In this document: piece after piece, positions 22,163 to 33,570 of the stretch
Numbering within the stretch: position 1 is the first letter of the stretch
Layout: every line of letters begins with the position of its first letter
Source: Melampsora larici-populina 98AG31
Lineage: Eukaryota; Basidiomycota; Pucciniomycetes; Pucciniales; Melampsoraceae
Direction of reading: 5' to 3'
Length of the DNA: 64,000 bases
NCBI RefSeq assembly: GCF_000204055.1
Contig: NW_006768788.1
Coordinates: 1,005,115 to 1,069,114, forward strand
Made by a program: the position numbers and the translations under genes
The notes under the pieces: generated by a model
Told to the model about the DNA's origin: nothing
Databases searched by the model: none
Seen by the model: only the letters and a program-made list of their open reading frames with translations

Positions 22163-22642
22163 ATGAAATTTGGACAGACTTTCATTTCTATCAATCTCTT
22201 GATGGATCACCAGGTATCTGGTGCATTTATCAATCTCCTAAACTTGGAACACAATGCAAGACCTAATGAATTAGCTAGTCAAGAAGCTTTTGGATCAAGT
22301 GGAGTGGTATTATCAGCAGCAGGTATCCAATTGAAAGAAAATATGGAATCTGCAAAACAGATTGCTGCACAGGCACAGAAGGCTTATGGGCCAGCTCCTC
22401 AAATTTATCACAGAAGATTGGGGAAGGGTTTTAGTGAGAAATTCATTGCTGAAGCACCTAGCAATCAATTTGAGACTGCACCAGCACCATCCATCATTGC
22501 CAAAGAACTTTCAATACAACCAGAACATTATAAATCTCTTCCCCTCTGGGAAAAATTGTCAATTGGTAGTGGAGCAGCATTGGCTTTCTGTGCAACATTC
22601 CTTGCTATACGTCGGAAAGTGAAAAATGAATCAAAGGTATGA
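22163..22642 (+). CDS. Single-pass membrane protein, paralogue 2, about 159 aa
   Basis: The ORF starts MKFGQTFISINLLMDH, matching paralogue 1 (18841) at most positions over the first 20 residues and again in overall layout: a variable Ala/Gln-rich middle, a dibasic HRRLGKG site near residue 76, and a C-terminal hydrophobic segment (about 132-147, SIGSGAALAFCATFLAI) followed by RRKVK. Unspliced it ends at 22642. An AAG/GTATGAG donor at 22637, in the same place as in paralogue 1, suggests an intron, but the acceptor is uncertain: one choice after GGGATAG near 22695 adds only six residues. Function unknown. The shared N-terminus is the most conserved part and may be a targeting sequence. Confidence 0.55.
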   Translation: MKFGQTFISINLLMDHQVSGAFINLLNLEHNARPNELASQEAFGSSGVVLSAAGIQLKENMESAKQIAAQAQKAYGPAPQIYHRRLGKGFSEKFIAEAPSNQFETAPAPSIIAKELSIQPEHYKSLPLWEKLSIGSGAALAFCATFLAIRRKVKNESKV

Positions 22643-24658
22643 GTGGTTGCTTTTAATTTATTACCAGAAATACATACTGATAAATTCTGGGATAGAATGG
22701 ATCCACCGCATGGTAAGGAGATCCAGGGCCGTAAATTGTCACAATTTGCCACACAATTTACAGTGCTATGATTATGTCTTGAGGAAGTATGTGTATCTGT
22801 GATATACATGGATTCGGTAATACTAAGAGGCTGAGGTAGTTGCATGGTATACTAAGCTATTATCTATGTAATTCAGCTCTTTCTCTGAGACATTTACTGC
22901 CTAATTCAGATGTAAAGGCTCAGGAAATATAGTATGGTTGATTGTCTTTTTTTGTTCCAGATCTGTGTGATTTATGGGTACTTTGAGTTTCTGCTTACCT
23001 TTTCCATCACCAGTCTTTGAATCAGGTTGTATGTTGAATTGCCATGCTATTATAGCTCCTTTATCTTCTCACCGGCTATGTGGAGCTGATTGACCTCAAC
23101 CGTGGTCAGCCTTTGCTGTTTCTCAGAAGTAAATTGCAGCTTCCTTGATTTCATCTGTCAGACTCTCTAAAAAGTCTATATGCCTCAAGGATGCATGCCA
23201 ATGCTTTGAAAGCTAGTACTCAGTGGGTTTAGAACTGTCAATACATATCTACCAAGATCCAACAGCACTTTGGCACAGAAGTTTGTTTGATAGTTTCTTG
23301 TTGTACATATGGCACAGCTGTGCAGATGTCTGCATAATTGATTGTGTCAAATGAGAGCACCTGTCCCAGCACACTCGTCATATAGCTGTTGTGCATATCA
23401 GGTTGACATTGAATTGTCAAATTACATCCACACAATCGCGTCTGAAAGAGTTCACATCCTATCACCATAAAACCCAGATACCAGACTAGATATGCAAGAT
23501 AAATTTGTGTCCTGGTTGCAAAGCCTGCGAATCAAACTTACCTGATATCAATTCAGCAAGGATAGAAATGGCTTTTTGATCCAGATTGATGATAAGATTC
23601 AGATTTCGAAATTTACATCTGTACCCTCCGTGGAAAGATATTGTCCAACACAACAACAATAACTGTATCACTCATTCTTGACGCCGTGGTCGTTTTTATT
23701 GAGCAGACCTGTCAAATACACCGAAAAATATCATTTCAAAAAACGAGCCTCAAACCAAAGAAAGTAGTTTTTTGGCCAAACCCTTTTGCGTATGTTAGTC
23801 TAAAAATCGGTTTTATTCTTTCATTGTTTTTGACTGAATCAATATCATATCCAATACAGATACCAGTAAACAAGAAGGAAACCAAAAAATCAAAGAATAT
23901 GATAAAAATAGGATGAAGACTTACGTAAGAAAGACGTTAGAGAAGTAGCTGAATCGGACTCGGAGATAAGATAACTGTAGGAAATCAAATATAAAGCAAC
24001 ATCAAAGAAAGATTATCAGTTTTAAGAATCAAGCAGAAGATGAAGATGAATAAAAATAAAGAAAGCAAAAGAAATAGGTTCCCAAAGAAGAAGCAACCGA
24101 AGGATTTAAATCTGTGATTGAAAATGACAAAAGATGAGACTTATATTGATTGGGCAGACTACAAACAAAAGAACGCTGAAGAATTTAATTCGAAGGAACA
24201 GGAGAAGCCAGCGGATAACAGTTTGAAAGAAGAAGATAGAAAATGAATAGCCATGCAGATTGTTTAAAAAAGTCAATAAAGCCTTTTAGAGACCAAGCTC
24301 TATGAAAAAAGAGCACAAGCTATTACATGGTGAAAATGGTGGTGATCCCTCAATATTCAATATATGGCGGTATAAGATCTTTCCACTGCTTAATTTTTGT
24401 TCTCTTCCATAGAAATTCTATCTGATTCTGACGAAGAGAAAAAAACCATTCGACAAAAAAGCTCCTATGTATAAAAACTGCTTCAGACCTCGAGGATTGA
24501 GATTGATTATTACCTTGAAAAAAATTCTCGGCTGGCTGAAATATACCTTCTCATCAAGATAACACTTTGTTATCTTTAATTGTTTCTTCTTTTCAATAGC
24601 TAGACTAATTTATTCAAACATCAATTGCAATCCTTGAGATCCTCAAATTAGATCAACT
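22643..24658. other. Intergenic, no supported gene
   Basis: About 2 kb with short frames only. Part of 22650-22850 may be the last exon and 3' untranslated region of the preceding gene. Purine-rich DNA at 23900-24260 looks like leader or intergenic sequence. No mobile-element ends recognised. Confidence 0.45.
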
Positions 24659-24832
24659 ATGCTATCATTTCGCTTTATCTCTGCTATGATCTTATTCACT
24701 TCCTTCTTGACCTATCACCCATCTCTAACTCTCACTCCAAGAGGTGAAGATGGATTCAAAGATCTTAGAGATAAGGTCGAACTATTCCGACGTGGTTTAG
24801 ATTCTCGCTTCTCCCGTCTGAGATGGATGTGA
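24659..24832 (+). CDS. Small secreted peptide candidate, 57 aa
   Basis: A 57-codon ORF starting MLSFRFISAMILFTSFLTY carries a good signal peptide: one Arg, then about 13 hydrophobic residues, with likely cleavage around residues 19-26. The predicted mature part of some 30-35 residues is highly charged (KDLRDKVELFRRG...) and ends RLRWM. It has no Cys and one dibasic RR site. It is preceded by a pyrimidine-rich leader and a CAACT-ATG context, and no longer spliced form is evident. I cannot tell whether it is an effector, a peptide precursor or a chance ORF; the codon pattern and signal peptide favour a real gene. Confidence 0.42.
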   Translation: MLSFRFISAMILFTSFLTYHPSLTLTPRGEDGFKDLRDKVELFRRGLDSRFSRLRWM

Positions 24833-26237
24833 TTAAAGCGGTCCATAGGTGGAATAGACCAAAATGATCATCAGATGGAAGAGATAGGTGATCAATATAT
24901 ACAAAACGGTCCTTGAATCCTATGGACTCAAACCTTCAAGATACGGTTCGAGAGTCAAGCGTCTTGTCTCGAGTAAATGAACGATCAATCAATCAAATCA
25001 ACATGAAAGAAGAACAAGTATCTACTTCAGGCACCAATCATCAATCAACGTGATATGTTATCTAAATCCTACTTTATTCTACACAGTTCAAGTCAAGCTG
25101 AAGAGGTCTTTGTCTAATTGTTCAATGCTTAAAAGTACTTTGATTAGGTAAATCTAAGCTTGATCTTTTTGTTCATATTTATCCTCTGTTCAACGGCACA
25201 TCGTGCTAACCAATGATTCTTTCCATACCAGAATATATCTTAGCTTAACCAAATTTTATTCTTTTCGAAACCAAACAAATCAAGCAATCCCTACTCTTTT
25301 TTATCCCAATTTGCCACAAATGCCTTCATCATCCACATGTCTCTGAGTTATATTATCCATCTTCTCACGACGTTTTTTATCACTTTTTTATTTCTACATG
25401 ATTAATATTATCTGAACTCTAGTCAATTTTATAAGCGCTGGCGTATGCTTTTAAGTACTTGTTTTGTTGATCTCTTAACTTGAAAACGGTTATGTTTGGT
25501 CTGAGGAGTTTTTGCATGTGTTCAATAGTGTTCTCTATAAGTGCTGAAGTATAAGTGCTGAAGACTTAGTATCATCGCTTGTTATTTCGCGAGGCTTGAT
25601 TGTACGTTGATCCATACACATCTGGTATATGTACAAGCACGAGATTTTAAATCAACGAAGTCCTCTACATCATACATGTGCAACATGTCATCCATCATAA
25701 AGGCGTGGTGAAGGACCACACAGAAAAGTGTGAATTGCATTTCGTTTTCAAGAATCACGGTCAAGGCCTGACCCTGGATAGATTCTTCACCTCTTTCAAA
25801 ATGGTCTGCTTCCACTACCAGATCTAGGATTAAAGATTGTGATACCTCATTAGAATATATTGGAGAAGAGCTTCAAAGAATATGTAATTGAAAGCTTCAA
25901 GTATATCAACCAAAATGAGCCTCCAAGAAATTAGGTATTGAATTTCAGCATCCATTCACAAAGTACACTTAGAAAACAGTAAGTAAGAGTTTAAGAATCG
26001 AAACTTTCCCCCCATAAGTTCTTTCAAAAAAAAATCTTCTTGAAGGTCACAAATACAAAGTGAACATGTATCTTCCTATCTTTCTAGTCCTATATATTGT
26101 TACAACTTTTGATGATTTTTTCTCTTCTTTTTACGAATTTGAAATACATTCAATTTAAGAATCAACCAATTGAAAACCAAATAAGTCAAAAAAAAGAACG
26201 TAAACTGAAGAAAACTTACATCAAGAGTTTAAAAATT
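24833..26237. other. Intergenic, no supported gene
   Basis: 1.4 kb of AT-rich DNA between the small secreted ORF and the 3' end of the PDAP1-like gene. Only short frames without motifs. Confidence 0.5.
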
Positions 26238-27356
26238 TCATCGTTTCTTACGAGCTGCAGCTTTTTCAGCAGCTTCTTTATCTTTGGCTATCATTCATCC
26301 AAGAAACACGCACAGTCAATTTCAGATCAAAATTCAAACCGAAAGAAGGAAAAAAGATCACAAACCCTCAGCTTCTGCTTTCCTTACTGCTGCTGCATGT
26401 TCTCTTTGTTCACGAATTTTAGCGAGTCTTGCTAAATCGACCTTTGCTTCATCAGTCTTAGAAAAGAAAGAAACGAAAACTTCAATAAGCAAATCTGAAA
26501 GGTACATTTTGAAAGATCAAGTTTCTTATCTAACCTTTCCAGCCTCTATTATTGTTAAATTGGACAAGTTGAGAAATCTTAGTCAGTATGAATTGAGTTG
26601 AAATTAACCTAAATTAAAACATACGATGTAATTTCCAATATCGTTCTTGTGCCGCTTTCTTTTCAGCTGCCTCTCTAAATTCATCAAAATTATCAACCAA
26701 GTCAAAAATCTTATAATCAAAAACCTGATTTGTAAACATCTACAAAAGAACGTACCTTTCTTTACGATTCATAGGACCAGACGCCACTTTTTCAATTTCA
26801 GTCACTTTCACCACTTTTTTCTGAGTCCTATTAGAATTAGCCAATTCTTCTAATCCTTCATCTTCGGATCCATCATCCGATTCATTTTTCTTGGCCCCTT
26901 TCCCACCTTTCTTTGCTGCTTTACGAGCTGCACGTGCTTCGGCAGTGGTCATAGAACTACTTGATTCATTTGGAACAGCAGTCGAACCGTAATTCGGATT
27001 GTTCATTCTTGTAGGTTCTTCTACTTCTGATTCTGAAGATTCAGATCCTTCACTTTCTTCTGAACCTGAACCTGAACCTTCTTCTTGTCCTTCATTATCT
27101 TCTAAAGGCTTAAGGTCCCTTGAAAACCTATTTATAAAATCATTGACAGAATTTGAATGTTTTTAGTAATGGAAAACTAAGGAAATGAAGCATGTTTTAA
27201 ACGGTTTCTGGCACTAACATCTTTCCACCTCCACGTTTAGGTTTTCCAAATTTTCCAGCATTTCGAACCTATTTATAATTCACAATGGAGCAGAACAATC
27301 AGGCAAATGAATTCGATGTGCTTGTTAAATCATATGAGCATGGTCTTTCTTACCAT
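26238..27356 (-). CDS. PDAP1/PP28-like acid-stable phosphoprotein, 208 aa
   Basis: Seven exons on the minus strand: 27356-27354 (the ATG alone), 27268-27219, 27127-26756, 26674-26625, 26545-26535 (11 nt), 26456-26366 and 26287-26238. All phases agree and the total is 209 codons. The product begins MVRNAGKFGKPKRGGGK, continues with an acidic Ser/Glu-rich stretch, then an Ala/Lys-rich segment, the core LANSNRTQKKVVKV...GPMNRKE, a Lys/Ala-rich helix, and the conserved end AGKTDEAKVDLARLAKIREQRE. Basic start, acidic centre and the AGKT..AK.DLARLA..R.QRE block are hallmarks of the 28-kDa heat- and acid-stable phosphoprotein family (PDGFA-associated protein 1). In other eukaryotes this is a small, largely disordered, RNA-associated cytosolic protein; its exact role is poorly defined. 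It is divergently arranged with the TFIIE-beta gene. Confidence 0.85.
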
Positions 27357-27835
27357 TTTGTTGATTGTTCTTTGGTATCTTCTTTTAACTTGATTGATGA
27401 ATGTCAAATGGTGAAGTTGAGTGTGATGGTGTGAATGTGATTGAGCTTTAGAAGGCCGACTCGGGTAAGTTTGATAATCTCTCTACGTTTGTATGTAAAT
27501 CTGCAACGTGTTATATGTATGCGGCCAAGCAGGACCCGAGCCCTACCCGAGGTGTAGTAGCCCAACCTCTGAGGGCATGATCGGGGCCATGGTACGATTT
27601 GCCTTGTTCAGGAACAGGCACAGTGTCAGTCTTCATTCAGATTCCATCCATCTTCATTTAATATTCTCAACTCATCCCTCATTTACCATCTTCCTCAACA
27701 CCAATCAATTCTCTTGAAATCTAAACCTTTCTCTCCGACTTATCAACTCCATCTTACCAAATCAAACTTGAATACTTTTGACTTCTTTGATTTACAATTC
27801 AACTCAAATTCGAAACTTGAACAAAAGAGAAAAAA
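27357..27835. promoter_or_regulatory. Shared promoter region of two divergent genes
   Basis: The PDAP1-like gene and the TFIIE-beta gene start 479 bp apart and point away from each other, so this interval must hold both promoters and leaders. It contains a GC-richer block near 27520-27600 unlike the AT-rich surroundings. I cannot assign individual elements. Confidence 0.5.
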
Positions 27836-29201
27836 ATGGCCAACAAATTTCCATCATTACCTGCCCCTAGATTCGCTCCTCAAAAACCATCACCATTAAG
27901 TCAAAAAACTGGTAAGTTTTTGAATCATCAGAACAACCTTTGGTCACCTAATTCTAATCCTACGTTTTTTATGATATATATAGTCGATCTTATTAAACCT
28001 GAACAACAAATAAAATCAACTTCTTCCTCTGCTGTTACTTCGCCAATCGATACAAAAACTAAAAAGAAATCGAAGAAGAAAGTACAACCAGGTATGACAT
28101 ATCTAAGCAAAAATAACCCCAAACCATTATCAAACTCTTACTAATCAAAGATCTGATCATTTGTTTCGGGACAGTTTCAGTGGCTGCTCTTGATTCTGCT
28201 GCACCAGGAAAACAATTTGCAACACAAATTTTCAAACTAGTCGATGCATTAAAAGTAAAACCAAATCATATCCTCCCCTGACCTGGAGAAAAACTCATTC
28301 TATTTGATCTGTTTATTCTTAGACCAATGGAGGACCTATGAATTTATCAGATTTAGAAGCAGTAACAGGTGTAAGAGGTTTACTTTCCGAACACACAGAT
28401 GTACCGTTCAATCCAGACCTTTATGATGCATTCAATAATCATGATCGAGTCAATGTGACTGAAAGAGGTATGGTAAAATTATGGAGTTACAGAGTATGTC
28501 ATTCCTCTTCCCATCTTTGGTTTAGTTTTCTTGAGCTGATTAAAACCTTTTTTTCTCCGTTTTGACGTTTAGCCTGATTACTTAATCAGTAATCCTCAAC
28601 AAGTGCTTGAATTACTTCAAAGGTTTTCAAGTAGGGGTGGAATGCCCATCGTCACCTTGAAACAATCTTGGCCAAATGTAATGTCAGCAATCACTGAGGT
28701 TAGTTTTCTATCTCTTTATCAATCATTCCAACTTCTCATGAATCGTTCTTGTGTTTGTGTAGCTTGAGAACGAAGGAAAAGTTTTGGTATTCAGAACTGA
28801 AGGTTTACCTGGTAAAGAAGGAATGGTCAAAACCGTTTTCTATGATGAATTAGGTTGTAGAGAAAACTTAGGACCTACAAGAGGTGCACTAGATCAAGGT
28901 GAGCTCAAACTCCCCTTTCTTCTTTGTCAATTTGATATCAACTAAACGTCTTTTTAATTTCTTAGAATTCAAAGACATGTGGCATTCGCTAGAAACACCA
29001 CCGATCCATACTTTACCACAAGAATTACAAGAAGCTGGATTAAGTTCATCTAATTCAGAAATCATCAAACCACATATCGTTCAAAAGAAATCTAAAAAGA
29101 AAGGTAAAGGTGGTAAAGTTAAAATTACTAATACTCATTTGAAAGACTTGGGGATTGATCTTAGTAAAGATTATGTACCTGTGGGATCTCAGAAAAAATG
29201 A
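27836..29201 (+). CDS. Transcription factor IIE, beta subunit, 310 aa
   Basis: Seven exons (27836-27911, 27984-28091, 28175-28254, 28323-28493, 28573-28698, 28763-28898, 28966-29201) join with consistent phases to 311 codons. A Pro/Ser- and Lys-rich N-terminus (KKKSKKK near residue 60) is followed by the TFIIE-beta core: a first winged helix with QIFKLVDALK and the LSDLEAV...L segment (about 75-140), then a second winged helix with NPQQVLELLQRF, MPIVTLKQSW and LENEGKVLVFRTEGLPGK (about 150-235). A second basic cluster and a conserved acidic-basic tail complete it. TFIIE-beta works with TFIIE-alpha in the nucleus to recruit and regulate TFIIH at RNA polymerase II promoters. Length matches fungal homologues (Tfa2). 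Nothing appears broken. Confidence 0.88.
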
Positions 29202-29824
29202 AAATCGAATTCAAACTTGAATCTCTTGTTTTTGAAGGATGGTGTGGAGCGTTGGTATTTTGTGTGTTTTTGTAACATTTCTAAATCATAAAAAATAAGT
29301 GTTTCCTTTTTTTCTTTTTACATTGTATTTTTTTGTACAATTATGGAGATTCTCTTTTAATCCTTTTTCGCAATTTACAAAACAGTCAGTTATCATGAAG
29401 TTTACAAAATGAGTCTATCTTTTTTATTTAGATTTTTCTTCATAAAGTCATGTTGAACAGTAGACATGATGATTTGAATTTAAAATCTGACTAGAATTTG
29501 AGTCTGAATGATCTAACACTTATGTCAATGAAGTCATTTTTCTTTGTTGAATCCTCAAGGTTTTCAAAACTCACTCTCTTCTGTTTGATAATTCAGTATT
29601 CAGCTCTATAGACTATTGCTGATTTTTTGATTCAAACTTGTTGGTGATTTTGGCCCATATCTATTTGGCCTTGGCCATGAGCCTCCTGGTAATAGTATGG
29701 TTGACTCACAGTGAGGTACGATGCAACCTGTTGAAATATGCGGTGATTGTGAAATATGGCCTTTGGGTTAAGCTTACCTTTGTGATGCCCAAAGACCACG
29801 TCTCCAGGCCGTAATCCTCTGCAG
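29202..29824. other. Intergenic, 3' flank of TFIIE-beta
   Basis: About 620 bp. The first part should be the 3' untranslated region of the TFIIE-beta gene. Nothing else recognised. Confidence 0.5.
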
Positions 29825-30015
29825 CACTGCCAACATAGAGGCCTTGGGTTGAGACATGGGAGGAATCATTGAATGTAAATCCTCAGAAAGACCTTGTTCA
29901 AGCTTTTTCTCCAAGGTATTCTTCTGCAGTGAGAATGACCTCAGATTAAAACAGAAAGCTTCTGTCCAAGGTTTGGAATCATACCTCAGATTGAAAAATC
30001 CATATGTTTACAGTG
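29825..30015. mobile_element. CACTG-type MITE, diverged copy, 191 bp
   Basis: It starts CACTGCCAACATAGAGGCC, matching the terminal repeat of the MITE at 9628, and ends CATATGTTTACAGTG, a degraded inverted copy. The interior has CCAAGG/CCTTGG repeats in place of CCGAGG/CCTCGG, which suggests C-to-T decay of the CpG sites. No target duplication survives. Confidence 0.6.
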
Positions 30016-31871
30016 CGAATGGTCTTCATTTCACGTAAGCTTTTGATTGAGTCAGAAAACACTTCAAGACTGACAAATCTGCACTTACTCTGTGACAATC
30101 ACAACTCTCAATACTTTAACACAACCTACACATACTTGTTCTTTGGAATCTCTCTCTTGGTTTCAGGAAAGTGCTACAGAAAAACTCAAAAAATTTAGGA
30201 ATACAAAGTAGAAACCTAGAGGATTTCACAAGTTTCCAAGTTTCCCCATTCACAACTGGGAAACTTGGTAAGGAGATCGAGAGCCCTAGAATTTGAGCTC
30301 AATGTTCTCAAAACTTTGCCCCACAACACCACATTGACCATAACATTAAATCTCAGTAAACACACCACAGAACCATGTATTGCCTGACTACAAGTCAAAT
30401 CAAGGGAAGATTTAAGCACAACTTGTATGTAGTCAATTCCCCTTGTTCTCAGTTGCTCTCAGTCATTCTCAAATAACACTGGAGAATTGGCCCCATAAAC
30501 ACATAGAGGAAAGACATGAACAAAGAACTGAAGATTGTGTTCAATTCAAGATGATCAAGGGTCTTGTAAAGGATGGGTTTGTTTCCTTACACCTGGCTTT
30601 TGAAATTTCTGTTGGATCTACAAGTAAGAGCTGAAGTTGAAAGTGTATTGAAATTGTACTTGAAACCTGAAGTCGAATGTGTGATTTCAAGTCTGTTTTG
30701 ACCAAAAAAATCATGGGTAATGAGATTTCAAGTCGGTCTGTGAAACTCAAAAGATGGTTGAAATCAATTGATCAACATCATTTTTTCATGATTTGCAAGA
30801 GAAGAATAAGCAACATTGATCATTAGATTTCATTCCTTTAGTTCTGTTTTTAGTGATAAATAATGGGAGGAGAAGAGCATACATCTTGCTTTGCTCATAA
30901 TTCAAAATCAATTGACAGGAAAGACCAAGTGTTGTTGTTGATTCAATCTTCAACACAAGGCATAGTTGAAGGTGGTGGTTGTGAATTAAGAATTAGGATG
31001 GAGGTGTGAGGTGTGAGGTGTGACTGGGTTAGTCAAGATCACACTCAACATGAAGTTGGAATGGAAGTGAGGTGAAGATTTGTCTGATCATGGATTCAAA
31101 GTTGAAAAAAACTGTGAACAGTCACCCAGTTTCCAAGCTTCACTACAGCCAAAAAGTCCAAGTTGGGAAACTTGAAAAAAGCTGGGTTTCTTTGGGCTCA
31201 GTGTTCTATTAACCTAGTGGAATATGGTGAAGTGTTGCAATAGAAAGGCTATAGTTGTATTAAAATTCACACCCAATTATCTATGAAGTTTAGGGATCCA
31301 TGCCATGGGTTATATCAAGATGTCAGCTAGATTCACCTATAGGTAATTATCCAGCTGAAGTTAGGCAAAACTTTTTTCAATCTCTCCTTCCCAAATAATT
31401 TTCTTCTCACTTATTCTCATCTTTGATATCAAGCTTCTTAGGCACACTCAATAGTGGTTTTGCTAGAATTTTCATAACTAGCCAATTTTTATTTTCCTGC
31501 CCTCCCTCACCTGTGTAGTGTTTCTACCAGATAGTCTCAAATTTGTGTAGTTTTATTTCTCTTTTTCTTTTCATTTTCTAATTGTTTGTTTTAATGGGGC
31601 GCTATTGTGTTTTTTGTCTCCGTATCTTTTGCTGTTTCTGGTTCTTTGCTTCTGTTTTTTTTCAGTTTGCTGTATATTTTTTCATGTGTTTTGTATTTTG
31701 CTTTGTTCTCAGGAAGTGGTTACAGGTTGTGTTTCAGGCCTCAGGCTTCCGCTTCCCCATAAGGGCTGACTTGTCTGCTTCATACTGTTTGCTTTTCTCT
31801 CTAGTTTCTCATGTTGCAATTTCTATTTTGGTTTTGTGCCACTGCTACATGTACAGCTCATTACCTATAAT
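30016..31871. other. Intergenic, degenerate repeats, no supported gene
   Basis: About 1.85 kb. CCAAGTTTCCC and its inverted partner GGGAAACTTGG form a hairpin at about 30235-30270, and a related segment recurs near 31130-31185 (TTTCCAAGCTT...GTTGGGAAACTTG), so a decayed foldback element is likely. GGTGTGA repeats near 31000-31025. A hydrophobic ORF at 31582-31920 runs into the next element and is not supported. Confidence 0.4.
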
Positions 31872-32925
31872 AGTGGTCTTCAAAACTCGTGTTCGGTGTC
31901 CCAGAAGTGTCCAGAAGTGACATCCAGAACCTTCTGGGACACCTCCAAGATGTTTTTGGGTTTTTGAGGTTTCTGGGCTTCAGAAGCATCTTCACACCTG
32001 TGTGTTCATAACCAACGGACCCTCCTCAAATCTCCCACCACTTTACATTCAAACACCACAGCATCCACTGTACCCATCACTCACCCATCAATCCTCACTT
32101 GCTCCTGTGTTTCTTTCTCCAGAGGTCTCATCAATCATCACACCACATATCTATAAGTGCTCATTCTCAATTATACCTTTCATTTCATTTTCATTTCAAA
32201 GCTATATAAGCCATACCTAAATGCAATCTTTTATACCAATGTGGATATGACAAGATACAACAAACAAATCACTTTTGAAAGATGGAATAGGGAGGGTGGC
32301 AAAGTTAGTTGTTGAAATTTGATTGATTGTTAGATTTTGAATCAATTGTGAACTTTTGATCTATCGTTGGATTCCGGTAGATTGTTGGATTTTGATCGAT
32401 TGTTCAATTTTAATCAATTGTTCAATTTTAATCAATTGTTTGACTTTGATCGATTATTTGAATGATTGATTGTTTTACTTGAATTCTGATTCAATGTGAT
32501 TGTTTTTCTTGAAGTGATTGAGCAAACAAAAGGTGAGATGAATTGATGGCAAAAGCAATTTTCAAATTAGAAACAAAGCAACCATGGACAAGATGAATAA
32601 GAGAATGACTGACACAAATAGTTGGACAGATAGCTCCTCCATGAGATTGGTACAAAGACTGAGTTGATTCCTTGAAGTGTTGTATGGCAATGGCAGTCAA
32701 AGTTTGTCATTTGCAGAGTGGGAAGTGAGATGATAGTCACCTGCTAAGAGGCGTTTGTGGCAAGACAGAAGGGAGGGGATGGGGATGGGGGAATAGTCAC
32801 GCTCTCAAATCTATCAAGAAAGGTTCAGAAGTGACATCCAAAAACATTTTGGAGGTGTCCCAGAAGTTTCTGGATGTCACTTCTTGACACTTCTGGGACA
32901 CAAAACACGAGTTTTGAAGACCACT
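31872..32925. mobile_element. Non-autonomous TIR element, 1054 bp
   Basis: The termini are inverted copies over about 88 bp, starting AGTGGTCTTCAAAACTCG on each strand. Within each terminal repeat is a smaller palindrome, TGTCCCAGAAG...CTTCTGGGACA. AAT flanks both ends, a candidate 3-bp duplication. There is no transposase ORF. The interior carries an 18-20-bp tandem array. Confidence 0.75.
32325..32480. repeat. Short tandem array around TCAATTNT
   Basis: Units such as TTCAATTTTAATCAATTG and GACTTTGATCGATTATT repeat with a period of roughly 18-20 bp and considerable variation. It lies inside the 1054-bp TIR element. Confidence 0.7.
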
Positions 32926-32942
32926 AATATACGTCCAAATAC

Positions 32943-33561
32943 CTAACTTAACTAAGTCCCTCTCGGACGAACGAGTAGTCGAGAGAGGGACTTATACCTT
33001 ATACCACAACTTTGGCGTATGAGCCGGAGAAGTTTGGCTGGGCACCTTTTCAATCTTCTATATCTCTATAGCCTACAAACAAATATCCTCTGTACCAAAG
33101 AAAAGTCCTCTGCGCCTGATCATCTTACACACGCACATCTTTTCAAATCCCTTCTTTGCCGCCAGGGAAGCCCTTAAAAACCGACTTGAAAAATTGTTTT
33201 TGTGTAACATTTCAGCGCGTTTGGTGTGAGCTTTTGACAGGCTGGACAGCTTTCTGTCCGATTTTGGTGATTTTTGCAAACTTCACAATTGCATTGCTCC
33301 GTGAGTTCTCAATCAAATTAGATGTAGGCTACACACATGTGTGTAGATTAAGCAGGCGCATAGCTCTTTTCTTTGGTCCCAAGGACATTTGTTTGCAGGA
33401 TCCACAGATATGGCGCATTGAAAAAGTCCCCAGCCAAATGTTTCCGGCTCATCCGCCAAAGATGTGGTATAAGGTATAAGTCCCTCTCTCGACTACTCGT
33501 TTGTCCGAGAGGGACTTAGTCTCGACTACTCGTTCGTCCGAGAGGGACTTAGTTAAGTTAG
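32943..33561. mobile_element. Mutator-like MITE, 619 bp, 9-bp duplication
   Basis: The element begins CTAACTTAACTAAGTCCCTC and ends in its complement. Terminal similarity extends over some 110 bp, through TTATACCTTATACCACA and GGCTGGG. TCCAAATAC flanks it at 32934-32942 and 33562-33570, a perfect 9-bp target duplication as made by Mutator-like transposases. The right end has a second copy of the terminal 45 bp. Each terminus also folds on itself (AGTCCCTCTC...GAGAGGGACT). No transposase gene. Confidence 0.85.
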
Positions 33562-33570
33562 TCCAAATAC

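Noticed and set aside
31582..31920. 112-codon hydrophobic plus-strand ORF
   Set aside because: It is T-rich low-complexity DNA and runs across the boundary of the 1054-bp TIR element.
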